A stretch of DNA of 64,000 bases from Chloroflexota bacterium (GCA_013112715.1 JABFGB010000015.1:62001-126000); one strand, 5' to 3'; shown: positions 43,335-52,822, counted from the stretch's first letter. The notes: generated from the letters alone by a model not told the origin. Numbers and translations are program-made.

Positions 43335-45398
43335 ATGAATCATGCACGATTTCTCAAGGTCATAGTTCTTATACTCTTCGGCTTTGCCACACTGATCCGG
43401 CCCAACGTCGCCAGAACGTATCAGGCAACGGATAGGGTCATTTATGACGATGCCCTTGCCACTGGATGGGATAATTGGTCATGGGATAGCACCATTGATT
43501 TTGCCGCCACCGATGCCACCCACAGCGGGTCAGCGGCGTTGGCGATTACCATCAACGCGGCATGGGCGGGGCTGTATCTCCATTCACAGACGGGACTGCA
43601 ATATCAGACCCTGCGCTTCTGGATACGGGGCAATGGGCAGACCCTTGTGGTATTCCTCGCCAACCAAAGCGGTGCTTTTGTGGAAGGCGCACGGATTACC
43701 CCACCCCTCAACACGTGGACACAGGTAGATGTTCCGCTGGCGGCACTCAACGGCGCGGCGCTATGGGGATTTAGCCTAGCCGATGGCACAGGCAACCCGC
43801 AACCGCGTTTCTTGGTGGATGACATCCAGCTTATGGGCGGCCAAGCCCCTGTTGCGCTGGCCCTGACCATTAACGCCAATGCCAATCAGCATCCCATCAG
43901 CCCGTATATCTATGGCCTGAATTTTGCCGACCCCATCCTTGCCGCCGACATCCGCCTGCCCGTCAATCGCTGGGGGGGCAATGCCACGACGCGCTACAAC
44001 TGGCAGAACGACACCTCCAATCGCGGCAGTGACTGGTATTTTGAAAATATCCCGGAGGAAAACGCCAATCCTGCCGCCCTGCCCAATGGCTCATCCGCCG
44101 ACCGATTCATCGCCCGGAATGTCGCCCTTGGAACCGACACCCTCTTGACCATTCCCATGATTGGCTGGACACCCAACAGCCGCGCCGGAATTACGTGTGG
44201 ATTCAGTGTCAGCGAGTATGGCCCACAGCAAAGCACCGACCCCTATCGGCCTGACTGTGGCAACGGCGTCCACCCCAATGGCACACTGATGACGGGCAAT
44301 GACCCTACCGACACCAGTACCGCGATTGGCCCCACTTTTGTGCAGGCGTGGATGCAACATCTGATGGGGCAATTTGGCACAGCGGCGCAAGACGGTGTCC
44401 GGTTTTACAATCTCGATAACGAACCCGCCCTGTGGAACAGCACCCACCGCGATGTGCATCCCCAACCGTTGAGTTATGACCAATTGCGCGACCTGACTTA
44501 TCAATATGCCGCCGCGATTAAAGCAACCGACCCCAATGCCTTGACGGTTGGCCCAGCGGAATGGGGCTGGTCAGGTTATTTTTATTCGGCGCTGGATATG
44601 GCCTCTGGCCCGCAGTGGTGGCTCAATCCGCCCGACCGCAACGCACATGGCGGGATGCCTATATCCGCATGGTATCTGCAACAGATGCAACTGTATGAAC
44701 AGCAGCATGGGATACGCATTTTGGATTATTTTGACCTCCATTATTATCCACAATCCAACGGCGTGGCCCTCTCGCCAGCGGGGGATGCCAATACACAGGC
44801 GCTCCGGTTGCGTTCGACCCGTAGTCTGTGGGACCCGACTTATGTGGACGAAAGCTGGATCAATGAACCCGTGATGTTGATTCCGCGTATGCAGGCGTGG
44901 ATAGACCAATATTACCCCGGCACGCTGATTGCCATTTCGGAATATAACTTTGGCGGATTGGAAAGCATCAACGGGGCACTGACACAAGCCGACGTGTTGG
45001 GCATCTTTGGGCGTGAGGGGGTTGATTTGGCGACAATGTGGGACCCACCCACCGCCGACCAACCCGCCGCCCATGCCTTCCGTGTTTATTGTAATTACGA
45101 TGGGTCGGGTAGTGTATTTGGCGACACCAGCGTGCAAGCCACCAGCACCGACCAAGAGCGCCTCTCGATTTATGCCGCCCTACGTAGTGATGGGGTGTTG
45201 ACGGTGGTCATCATCAACAAAACCAATGGGGCGTTGAGTAGTCCCTTGACGATTAATGGTTTTGCGGGTACGACGGCGGAGGTCTATCGGTATAGCGCGG
45301 CCAATCTGGGCCAAATCGTACGGGAAAACAACATGGTCTTGAGCAACGCGGCTATCGAATTTCCTGCGAGTTCGATTACGTTGCTGGTGATTCGATAG
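43335..45398 (+). CDS. Secreted GH44 endoglucanase-like glycosidase
   Basis: A 687-residue secreted enzyme. The ATG at 43335 opens a signal peptide (LKVIVLILFGFATLIRPN). A beta-sandwich (about residues 35-170, ending RFLVDDIQLMGG) resembles a carbohydrate-binding module. The GH44 catalytic domain follows: RWGGNATTRYNW (about 222), acid/base Glu363 in LDNEPALW and nucleophile Glu536 in AISEYNFGG. A terminal beta-sandwich (TVVIINKTN to ITLLVI) completes it, as in known GH44 enzymes. It should cleave beta-1,4-glucans or xyloglucan outside the cell. Confidence 0.88.
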   Translation: MNHARFLKVIVLILFGFATLIRPNVARTYQATDRVIYDDALATGWDNWSWDSTIDFAATDATHSGSAALAITINAAWAGLYLHSQTGLQYQTLRFWIRGNGQTLVVFLANQSGAFVEGARITPPLNTWTQVDVPLAALNGAALWGFSLADGTGNPQPRFLVDDIQLMGGQAPVALALTINANANQHPISPYIYGLNFADPILAADIRLPVNRWGGNATTRYNWQNDTSNRGSDWYFENIPEENANPAALPNGSSADRFIARNVALGTDTLLTIPMIGWTPNSRAGITCGFSVSEYGPQQSTDPYRPDCGNGVHPNGTLMTGNDPTDTSTAIGPTFVQAWMQHLMGQFGTAAQDGVRFYNLDNEPALWNSTHRDVHPQPLSYDQLRDLTYQYAAAIKATDPNALTVGPAEWGWSGYFYSALDMASGPQWWLNPPDRNAHGGMPISAWYLQQMQLYEQQHGIRILDYFDLHYYPQSNGVALSPAGDANTQALRLRSTRSLWDPTYVDESWINEPVMLIPRMQAWIDQYYPGTLIAISEYNFGGLESINGALTQADVLGIFGREGVDLATMWDPPTADQPAAHAFRVYCNYDGSGSVFGDTSVQATSTDQERLSIYAALRSDGVLTVVIINKTNGALSSPLTINGFAGTTAEVYRYSAANLGQIVRENNMVLSNAAIEFPASSITLLVIR

Positions 45399-45404
45399 TA
45401 CCCA

Positions 45405-45690
45405 CCGACTGAAGTCGGCGGCTAGGGTTGCAAAGTCCAATAAATTGGACTGGGGAGCGTTACGGCGCATGGGTAAGCCATCTCAGTCCAATTATGCGAT
45501 TTAACAAAGTAAGCCGGAGATGGTTTCGTAGGGGTGGGTCACCGTGCCCACCCGGCTTTGAGAAAGGCGGGATGGCACAGGGCCATCCCCTACGAGTGGC
45601 TTATTTATCTAGTTTCAAAGGCAGGGCGGGTCTTAGACCGCGCCCCTACAAGGCCGTTTTCAATCGTAGGGGCATGGCTCAGACTTGCCC
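45405..45690. repeat. Cluster of short intergenic palindromes (GTAGGGGC type)
   Basis: Six palindromes lie in tandem between the GH44 gene and the WD40 gene: CCGACTGAAGTCGG (45405), AGTCCAATAAATTGGACT (45434), GGGTGGGTCACCGTGCCCACCC (about 45531), GGGATGGCACAGGGCCATCCC (45569), GCGGGTCTTAGACCGCGCCCC (about 45626) and GGGGCATGGCTCAGACTTGCCC (about 45669). CGTAGGGG at 45527 and CCCCTACG ending at 45594 pair over two of them. No gene is seen in 45399-45752. Confidence 0.7.
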
Positions 45691-45752
45691 GCATTTGGAC
45701 TTCGCAATAGAGCAGTTTTGGCAGACTTTGCCAACGATAGCTGGATGGTTAG

Positions 45753-46853
45753 TTATTCCCCCTTCACCGCCCACAGCCGCACGAAGCCATCCTCGGAGGC
45801 AGTGGCGACCATTGTGCCATCGGCGCTGAAATCTATATCCCATACCGGATTTGCGCCGCCATTGGTCAGATCAATTAGGCTGACCTGTTCACCCGTCGCT
45901 ACGTCCCAAAAGCGCAGTGTGCCATCACTCCCTACCGAAGCCAACAAAGTCCCATCCGGCGAAAAGGCCATCGCGTTGACCTCATCGGTGTGGCCCTTGA
46001 ATGTCATGACTGTTTTGCCTGTCGTTGTGTCCCACAAACGCACAGTGGTATCGGCACTGGCAGAGGCAATATATTGACCAGTCGGGTCGTATTTCACATC
46101 CCACACCGCCCCTGTATGCCCTTCCAAGGCAGCCACTTCCGCGAGTGTTTCCACATCCCAGATTTTGACCCGTCCTCCCGACTCAATCGAATTGCCACCG
46201 CCAATCCCCGCCGCAATATGGATTCCATTCGGGCTATAGGCGATGCTATTGATCTGTCCAGTAGTCTCCGAAATTCTCTCGGCGGTCTGAAACGCTACCG
46301 GTATGCCCAATTCTGGTTGAAGCAAGGATATTACACCTCCGCCGGGAATCGGTTCACCATCTGAAACATCTATCAAATCAGAACCACTGAATGCCAACGT
46401 AGACCCATCTACACTAAAAACGACAGATAGTACACTACCACTTCTCTGATAAACGGCATATATTTCAGGAGGATTTAATGACCAGACCATTGCATCTGAT
46501 AGCCGTCTACCGGATGCCAAATAATCGCCGCTTGGATTAAAAGCTACATCCATAATCGGCCCTGTACCATATGCCAATTGAGTGACGGTATCCTCATCCA
46601 ACTGGCCCAAATAGGTATACCCTGCCATCGTGCCATAGGCGATTAAATTGGGGTCGCGTCGGCTGAATTCCACACTCGTCACCGCCGATTCGTCGCCCTC
46701 CCAAGTGTCCATCTGCTCAAGTTGGCCTACATTGTCCGGCGTAATCGGCACAAGATTTTTGTCGCCATCATCCTGCGCTCGAATCCCCTGCCCGCCTGTA
46801 AATAGGCCGATAACCGCGATTCCAACAATCAAGCCAAGCAAGCGCCGTCTCAT
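45753..46853 (-). CDS. Secreted WD40-repeat protein
   Basis: A 366-residue exported beta-propeller. Residues 1-26 are a signal peptide (RRRLLGLIVGIAVIGLFTGG). About seven WD40 blades follow, with typical HTGAVWDVKYDPTGQYIASA, HTDEVNAMAFSPDGTLLASV and TVRLWDTTTG strands; the first two blades are more diverged. The likely role is protein binding at the cell surface; no partner is evident. Confidence 0.83.
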   Translation of the reverse strand: MRRRLLGLIVGIAVIGLFTGGQGIRAQDDGDKNLVPITPDNVGQLEQMDTWEGDESAVTSVEFSRRDPNLIAYGTMAGYTYLGQLDEDTVTQLAYGTGPIMDVAFNPSGDYLASGRRLSDAMVWSLNPPEIYAVYQRSGSVLSVVFSVDGSTLAFSGSDLIDVSDGEPIPGGGVISLLQPELGIPVAFQTAERISETTGQINSIAYSPNGIHIAAGIGGGNSIESGGRVKIWDVETLAEVAALEGHTGAVWDVKYDPTGQYIASASADTTVRLWDTTTGKTVMTFKGHTDEVNAMAFSPDGTLLASVGSDGTLRFWDVATGEQVSLIDLTNGGANPVWDIDFSADGTMVATASEDGFVRLWAVKGE

Positions 46854-47025
46854 CCCAAGCCTCCTAATACATGTTTATCAGGATCGAGTATAGCCCTGAA
46901 TCGTGTCCTGAGAAACAATCCCTTATACGCTACTCATTTTTTTAATTGAGATAGCCATAGACGCCTAAGAATGTTATTCTCTACACCAAAAGAAGAAACT
47001 ATAAAAAATTCTTTAAGGGTTTCCT

Positions 47026-48858
47026 ATGATTAAGCGATATTTAATTTGGGGCATCATGCTAGGGGGGCTATCGCTTGTCGTCATGGCGGGTTCGCAAATC
47101 CATGCCCAAGATGACGGCGAATCGCCTCCCAAATATGCGGGAAGTAGTGAATGTGCCGATTGTCACCGTGATCTTTCGCGTCCGTATCGGGAGAGTAACC
47201 ACGCCAAAGCCTTGCAAGAGGCTGATGACGAAGACACGGTGGTGCTGGCCGATTTTTCCGCTGGAGCAGAGGTACGGACGGTTGTTTTCTCCGTCAATGG
47301 CAGCCCGCGACCCTTTACTTTGGAAGATGTGGCGTGGGTCATGGGCGCAGGCCGCTATCGCCAAGCCTTTGTCTATCAAAATGAAGACACCTATCGGGTT
47401 TTTCCGGCGGTGTGGAATGTGACCACGCAGCAATGGGATGCCTATGAGCTTGGTGCGGGCGATTGGCTGACCGACCCGGCCTATGATTGGCTAGAGAACT
47501 GCGCGGGCTGTCACACCACTGGCCTCGACCTTGAAGAGCGCGAATGGGAAGACGACGGGGTGATGTGCGAAGCGTGTCACGGCCCCGGCGAAGCCCATAT
47601 TGACGCGGCGGATGAAGCGGGTTCGCGGCCTACCGACGAAGACATCGCCACGATTCATGCGGCGATTGTCGTCAGCCCCGATCCGGCCATTTGCGGGCGC
47701 TGTCACAGTCAAGGCGTTGCCGCTGACACGATCCATCCTTTTTCAACCACCTATCTACCCGGTAAAGATTTGCTGGCGGATTTCACGCTGGTGGACAAAG
47801 AAGACGCCGATTATTGGTGGACATCGAACCATGCCCGCCGAAATAATATGCAATTTAATGAATGGCGCGATTCAGCCCATGCGACGGCACTGGAAACGAT
47901 GGCGTCGTCCAGCCAAGCGCAGGATGCGTGTTTGCAATGCCACAGTGCCGATTATGGCTTTACCCAAACCCTCCTCGTCAGCTATGAAGCGGGCGATCTC
48001 ACGGGTGTCCCGCCGGAAATGCCAACCCTGCAATCGGCGCAATATGGGATTACCTGCGTGACCTGCCATTCCTTCCATGTAGATGCCGAAACCCCACCGC
48101 CGTCAGCTTTGCGCGACGATGCCTATGCCTTATGCGTTCGCTGCCACACGCAGACGGACGTGACGGAGAGCCTGCACCATCCCGTTCAACAAATGTTTGA
48201 AGGCGTAACGGTCATCCCCTCGGTTGAAGGCGTACCGGGTAGCCATTTTGTGGCGGAAGATGGGCCAGACTGCCTGAATTGCCATATGACCCGGCTGCCG
48301 ATTGATGGCGATTTTACATTGGCGACCCATGCCCTTAAGCCACTTTTGCCAGATACCGAATCTACGGCTGAGGTGCAGAATATTTGCGCCAACTGCCACA
48401 CGGATTTGACGACCAACGACCAGCAATATCTTGTCACCGATCTGCAAGAGAATGTTCGCGGACGCTTGACGTTGGCCCGGACGCGCCTTAATACGCTACC
48501 TGTTCCCGCCGAAGGCAGTGATGCCAAAACCCTTTATGATGAGGTCGTAACGGCGCTGGATTTTGTGCAAAACGATGGCAGCTTGGGGATGCACAATTAC
48601 GATTACGCCTCCCGCCTGTTGGATTTTGTCGAATTTTCACTTTCGACACTCAGCGTACCGGGGAGTACGGGCCAACCGACCGAAGGCCCTGCCCCAACCG
48701 CGACCCCCCTTCCCTCGGCGGTGACAGTGATTGAGACGCCGCTTGCCGAAGCATCCAGCGGTATCCGTCCGACGGGAGTGCTGATTTTGCTCATCGCGGC
48801 GGTTATGCTCATCATCGGCGCTGTGGTGCTTTTCCGAAAGGGGGTGGGTCATGCTTAA
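47026..48858 (+). CDS. Nine-haem c-type cytochrome, membrane-anchored
   Basis: A 610-residue protein with a signal peptide (YLIWGIMLGGLSLVVMAGSQ), nine CxxCH haem sites (CADCH, CAGCH, CEACH, CGRCH, CLQCH, CVTCH, CVRCH, CLNCH, CANCH) and a C-terminal membrane helix (VLILLIAAVMLIIGAVVLF) behind a Pro/Thr linker. The region between haems 1 and 2 (VAWVMGAGRYRQAFVY then VFPAVWN) is that of the cytochrome-c554-like multihaem family. Two His-rich helices near residues 270-290 (SNHARRNNMQ, RDSAHATAL) may supply distal haem ligands. It starts a three-gene cluster with overlaps, so it should donate to or accept from the membrane cytochrome encoded last. Electron partner unknown. Confidence 0.88.
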   Translation: MIKRYLIWGIMLGGLSLVVMAGSQIHAQDDGESPPKYAGSSECADCHRDLSRPYRESNHAKALQEADDEDTVVLADFSAGAEVRTVVFSVNGSPRPFTLEDVAWVMGAGRYRQAFVYQNEDTYRVFPAVWNVTTQQWDAYELGAGDWLTDPAYDWLENCAGCHTTGLDLEEREWEDDGVMCEACHGPGEAHIDAADEAGSRPTDEDIATIHAAIVVSPDPAICGRCHSQGVAADTIHPFSTTYLPGKDLLADFTLVDKEDADYWWTSNHARRNNMQFNEWRDSAHATALETMASSSQAQDACLQCHSADYGFTQTLLVSYEAGDLTGVPPEMPTLQSAQYGITCVTCHSFHVDAETPPPSALRDDAYALCVRCHTQTDVTESLHHPVQQMFEGVTVIPSVEGVPGSHFVAEDGPDCLNCHMTRLPIDGDFTLATHALKPLLPDTESTAEVQNICANCHTDLTTNDQQYLVTDLQENVRGRLTLARTRLNTLPVPAEGSDAKTLYDEVVTALDFVQNDGSLGMHNYDYASRLLDFVEFSLSTLSVPGSTGQPTEGPAPTATPLPSAVTVIETPLAEASSGIRPTGVLILLIAAVMLIIGAVVLFRKGVGHA

Positions 48859-50008
48859 CAAAAAATATCTCTTGATAGGCTTGGGCCTTGCGCTGATTGT
48901 ATTGGCCCTCTCGGTCAAACCATCCATCCCGGCGGCAAAGGCCATTGAGACACCGCCCCCGCCGCAACCCAGCCCCCAGCAAGATGGGGGACAAGCTAAA
49001 CCCACCAACAGCTATTGCCTGTTATGCCATGCCGAAGCGGGAGAAGCGGGAGAAGACGGACAGATGTGGGAATTGCCCAGTGGCGAAACCCTCCCCTTGA
49101 CGATTGACCCCACGATTTTGGCAGCGTCGGTACATGGGGAGAATAACCCCGAAGGCCCGGTAGCCTGTGCGGATTGCCACCAAGATTATCGTTATCCGCA
49201 TCCCCCCAACGCCAGCCAAAGCGTGCGCCAATTTCGCTTGGAACGTTATGGCTCGTGTCGGACATGCCACGAGGACAAATATCTTGCGGCGCAAGACAGC
49301 ACACACGGGGCGGCGCTGCGGGCGGGACAGCAGGATGCAGCGGTTTGTATAGATTGTCATGGCGGGCACGATATTCAACCACCCCAAGAGCCGCGTGAGC
49401 GAATTTCGCTGACCTGTGGGCAGTGTCATGGGGCGATTTTTGAAACCTATCGGGACAGCGTTCATGGTACGGCACTTTTGGAAGAAGCTAACCCCGATGT
49501 GCCGACGTGTACCGATTGTCATGGGGTGCATACCATCGCCAACCCCACCACCATGTCGTTCCGAACTCATACCCCGGAACTATGTGGCGATTGTCATGGC
49601 GACGCGGATTTGATGGCGAAATATGACATCAGCACGGCAGTCTTGGATACGTATTTGACGGATTTTCATGGGTCAACCGAACTGCTTTTTGCCGAATCCG
49701 ATGGTGAGGAGGCAGGCAACAAAGCCGTGTGCATAGACTGTCATGGCGTACACAATATTCAGGCGGTGGACGACGGCGCGGCGGTGCGTGAAAATCTGCT
49801 GACGACCTGCCGCCAATGCCACCCCGACGCCAGCGAAAATTTCTCCTCGGCTTGGGTGGGACATTACGAGACCTCGCTCGAAGAAAACCCGCTGCTGACA
49901 CTGGTCACATGGTTTTATAAGTGGCTGATCCCGATTGGGATAGGGGTATTTGGCTTGATGATCGCCACGAATGTATTGGGCGGACGTATTTGGGGGAGGG
50001 GACGATGA
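48851..50008 (+). CDS. Nine-haem c-type cytochrome, membrane-anchored
   Basis: A 385-residue protein with an N-terminal signal or anchor (LLIGLGLALIVLALSV), nine CxxCH motifs (CLLCH, CADCH, CRTCH, CIDCH, CGQCH, CTDCH, CGDCH, CIDCH, CRQCH) and a C-terminal membrane helix (WLIPIGIGVFGLMIATNVL). Paired motifs with HGxH spacing, such as CHGGHD and CHGVHT, are typical of cytochrome c3/c7-like multihaem chains. The start overlaps the previous gene by 8 bases. Both nine-haem proteins likely lie outside the cytoplasmic membrane as an electron wire. Confidence 0.88.
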   Translation: MLNKKYLLIGLGLALIVLALSVKPSIPAAKAIETPPPPQPSPQQDGGQAKPTNSYCLLCHAEAGEAGEDGQMWELPSGETLPLTIDPTILAASVHGENNPEGPVACADCHQDYRYPHPPNASQSVRQFRLERYGSCRTCHEDKYLAAQDSTHGAALRAGQQDAAVCIDCHGGHDIQPPQEPRERISLTCGQCHGAIFETYRDSVHGTALLEEANPDVPTCTDCHGVHTIANPTTMSFRTHTPELCGDCHGDADLMAKYDISTAVLDTYLTDFHGSTELLFAESDGEEAGNKAVCIDCHGVHNIQAVDDGAAVRENLLTTCRQCHPDASENFSSAWVGHYETSLEENPLLTLVTWFYKWLIPIGIGVFGLMIATNVLGGRIWGRGR

Positions 50009-51093
50009 GCAAAAATCCTGCTGGAATCCAACGCTTTTCGCCTCGCCAGCGTTTTGAACATCTGGTGTTGATGGTGGCGTTTGTGGGGTTGGCGCTGACT
50101 GGCCTACCGCAAAAATATGCGGACAAAGATTGGTCACAAACCCTCGTGAAATTAATGGACGGGGTTGAGAATATGCGCGTGCTGCATCGGGTGTTTGCGG
50201 TGCTGCTGTTGGGCGAAATCCTCTATCATCTGGTGATAGTGGTCTATAAACTGCGGGTGCTGGGACTCCCGGCCAGCTTGGTTCCCCGGCGACGTGATCT
50301 GCGGGATGCACTTGATTGGCTGCGCTTTAACCTGCATCTGAAAGCCGAACGTCCCGCCATGCCCTATTACAATTTCGCCGAAAAATTGGACTATTGGCTC
50401 ACCGTGACCGGGGTGCTGCTGTTGGCGCTGACGGGGTTGATGCTGTGGAATCCCATTCTCGTGACGGACACCCTGCCGGGTGAGGTCATTCCCGCGGCGC
50501 GTCAGGTACATGGCGGCGAGGCGCTGTTCTTGGTTATTGCCATTGGCATGTGGCATCTGTATGGCGTGCTGCTTAAACAGTTTAATCGCAGCATATGGAC
50601 GGGCAAGATCACCCAACGCCAGATGGAGCAGGAACACGCCGAGGCACTCACCGTCGAACGCCCTGCCCCCAGATTTTCGGCAACCGAGATTCAAAAACGC
50701 CGCCAGCGCTTCTATCCGATAGCCGGGGTGGTTGTGGTGGCGCTTGTCGCGGGCATGTACTGGCTGCTGACCACTGAAAAGACGGCCTTAGAGACCGTGC
50801 CGCGCCAAGAAGTCCAACTTTTTGCCCCGGAATTGGATGTACAGGCGGGAGATGCCACTGTCGGCGAAGCACTGTGGGGGACACTGCGCTGTTCGCGCTG
50901 TCATGGGATGGAGGCAGCCGGGGTTCCAGACGGTGCGCCGTCCTTACGCGGCACAACCCTAACCTTTGATGAATTTCTCTTGCAAGTGCGGGAGGGCGGG
51001 GAAGCTATGCCCGCGTTTAGCCATCTGGAAGTCTCGGATGTGTATGTGCTGCATCTGTGGACATGGCTTAAGGATGCCGCAAGCCCGCAATAG
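50005..51093 (+). CDS. Membrane cytochrome b with a fused C-terminal cytochrome c
   Basis: A 362-residue protein. The first 230 residues are a four-helix cytochrome b of the formate-dehydrogenase-gamma/hydrogenase-cytochrome-b type, with haem-ligand His candidates in FEHLVLMVAFVGLALTGLP, LHRVFAVLLLGEILYHLV and VHGGEALFLVIAIGMWHLYG. A fifth helix (PIAGVVVVALVAGMYWLL) leads to a periplasmic monohaem domain with CSRCH near residue 295 and a distal Met in AMPAF. The ATG overlaps the preceding stop (ATGA). It should link the quinone pool to the multihaem proteins encoded upstream. Confidence 0.87.
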   Translation: MSKNPAGIQRFSPRQRFEHLVLMVAFVGLALTGLPQKYADKDWSQTLVKLMDGVENMRVLHRVFAVLLLGEILYHLVIVVYKLRVLGLPASLVPRRRDLRDALDWLRFNLHLKAERPAMPYYNFAEKLDYWLTVTGVLLLALTGLMLWNPILVTDTLPGEVIPAARQVHGGEALFLVIAIGMWHLYGVLLKQFNRSIWTGKITQRQMEQEHAEALTVERPAPRFSATEIQKRRQRFYPIAGVVVVALVAGMYWLLTTEKTALETVPRQEVQLFAPELDVQAGDATVGEALWGTLRCSRCHGMEAAGVPDGAPSLRGTTLTFDEFLLQVREGGEAMPAFSHLEVSDVYVLHLWTWLKDAASPQ

Positions 51094-51102
51094 ATTTTGA
51101 AT

Positions 51103-51132
51103 GGGGGGTAGAAGAAAAAATCTCTACCCCTC
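51103..51132. terminator. Hairpin between convergent cytochrome genes
   Basis: GGGGTAGA (51105-51112) pairs with TCTACCCC (51123-51130) around a loop of mostly A. It lies between the stop codons of the convergent cytochrome genes and may end both transcripts; the T-run is missing. Confidence 0.5.
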
Positions 51133-51151
51133 CGAACTTAATCCAATTTGC

Positions 51152-52822
51152 TCAATTTTCCGGTGCGCCGTTGCTAATCCATTGACGCAGCAGTTCCATT
51201 TGGTGTTTGGTCAGGCTTGCGAAGTGTCCCCCCTCCAACGTTTGTACGATCAGACTGTCATCGGGTGATCCGGGGACAACCACCACGCCGCTTTCACTAC
51301 CCGCCATTAACCCGGCATATTCAATCAAACGCAGTCCTTTGCTGGGGGTCGGCCCATGACATGCGCCGCACGCCTGTTCAAAGAGGGGTTGTAAGATAGT
51401 ATAGGTTGGCTCACCTGTGAAATCTTCCAACAGCGGTTCGGCCTCAAATTGATACAGCCCAAGAATGGTCGCCATGCCCGGCGCATCAAACCCGGCAAAT
51501 TCCCATTTGTTGCCATGACACGCACTATTCGAGCAAAAACTGGAATTGTCCGTACCCCCCGGATTGCTCACGGTATGGCAATTCGAGCAGGTGGCGTCCA
51601 ATGAAAGATGGTGGCGGGTAATCCATGTTGAATCAAGGTGGGTTTGCGGCTCCAGTCCGGTGGCTAGCGGGAGCGTGGGTTCAATTTGATCGGGCGTGAC
51701 TATTTGGGGGATGGAATGACAAAGATTGCATTCAAGGCGGATGGTCGTACCTGCTGTACTAAAATGTTCACCATCATGACAGCGGAAACACCCCGGAAAA
51801 TTTAGATGCCCGATATTGTCAGGATGCGTTTGCCACGAAAGTTCCTGCTCTGGGAAGTTATTTTGTTCATAGATTTCGGTGAGCACGGTGACGGCCTCGG
51901 CAACCTTCGCGCTGCCTTCTGCATAGAAATCTGAATAATAATCCCGATAATATTGATCGAGGGTCTCAATGGAGGCCACTGCTTCTTCGCTGGTGGCATA
52001 GGCCCCGGAAAGCAGTTCAACCGCCCGCACCCGAATAAATGGGATATCGGTTGAAATATCACCCTGCGCGAGGGCTTTATCTACGGCGTCCTGCGGGGTG
52101 TCAATCAAATGCGAAATGCGGTTGTGGCAGGTTACACAATCCATCACATGAATTTCGTACTGATCGAGGTTGCTGGTGTCAATCGGCGAGTTGATGGCGT
52201 TGTAGTCCGTCACTTGACCATCGGGGGTTTCAACCCGCACCCAAGGGATATCTTGTTCATCTTTGTCCAGCGCGATATAAGAAACCTTGTTTTCAACGTG
52301 ACAATGAATCCCACGCCCCAGCCCTTCACGCTCATTGCCACCGCCTGTGTGCATCAGCAGGTAAACGGAATAGGCATCATTGGCGCGGTTATTTTCATAA
52401 CGGGGGATAATGCGGAGGCTGTCATCTGAAAATTTCTGAGGGAAATGGCATTGTTCACACGTGTCGCGGGCCGGACGCATGGAATGGGTACGGATGGGAT
52501 ATTCGTACCGATCTAGGACCGTCGCGGCGACCAGACGGGTATGGCCGATTTTGCGGCTGAATTGTACGGCTATCCAATCGCGCCCGATGTGACAATCTAC
52601 ACACAAAACCCGCGCATGAGGTGAAATTTGATAGGTTTTGTACTCAGGGGGCATGGTGTGACAGGTGGTTCCGCAGAAGGAGGTGGAATTGCTATATTCC
52701 CAACCGGGGGGGATGGTAAGGAGTGCGCCAATGATGACCACACCCGCACCCATTAAGACATACCCACGCACAAAAAACGTTTTTCGCAATAGTGACCTGA
52801 AAAAGCTAACCACTCTAGACAT
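51152..52822 (-). CDS. NapC/NirT-like multihaem cytochrome with C-terminal cytochrome-c domain
   Basis: A 556-residue membrane-anchored protein. A single N-terminal helix (residues 20-40, YVLMGAGVVIIGALLTIPP) precedes a NapC/NirT-type domain. Seven CxxCH sites are clear (CVDCH, CEQCH, CVTCH, CFRCH, CNLCH, CSNCH, CGACH). Two more sites have unusual spacing: CGTTCH (three residues between the Cys) just after the helix and CSNSACH (four) near residue 440. The C-terminal 90 residues form a planctomycete-type cytochrome c domain (CGACHGPTPSKGLRLIEYAG). Members usually oxidise quinol and pass electrons outward. It is convergent with the other three cytochrome genes. Confidence 0.87.
   Translation of the reverse strand: MSRVVSFFRSLLRKTFFVRGYVLMGAGVVIIGALLTIPPGWEYSNSTSFCGTTCHTMPPEYKTYQISPHARVLCVDCHIGRDWIAVQFSRKIGHTRLVAATVLDRYEYPIRTHSMRPARDTCEQCHFPQKFSDDSLRIIPRYENNRANDAYSVYLLMHTGGGNEREGLGRGIHCHVENKVSYIALDKDEQDIPWVRVETPDGQVTDYNAINSPIDTSNLDQYEIHVMDCVTCHNRISHLIDTPQDAVDKALAQGDISTDIPFIRVRAVELLSGAYATSEEAVASIETLDQYYRDYYSDFYAEGSAKVAEAVTVLTEIYEQNNFPEQELSWQTHPDNIGHLNFPGCFRCHDGEHFSTAGTTIRLECNLCHSIPQIVTPDQIEPTLPLATGLEPQTHLDSTWITRHHLSLDATCSNCHTVSNPGGTDNSSFCSNSACHGNKWEFAGFDAPGMATILGLYQFEAEPLLEDFTGEPTYTILQPLFEQACGACHGPTPSKGLRLIEYAGLMAGSESGVVVVPGSPDDSLIVQTLEGGHFASLTKHQMELLRQWISNGAPEN

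Noticed and set aside
45428-45829. 133-codon + strand open frame
   Set aside because: It translates the palindrome cluster and then runs antisense into the WD40 gene.
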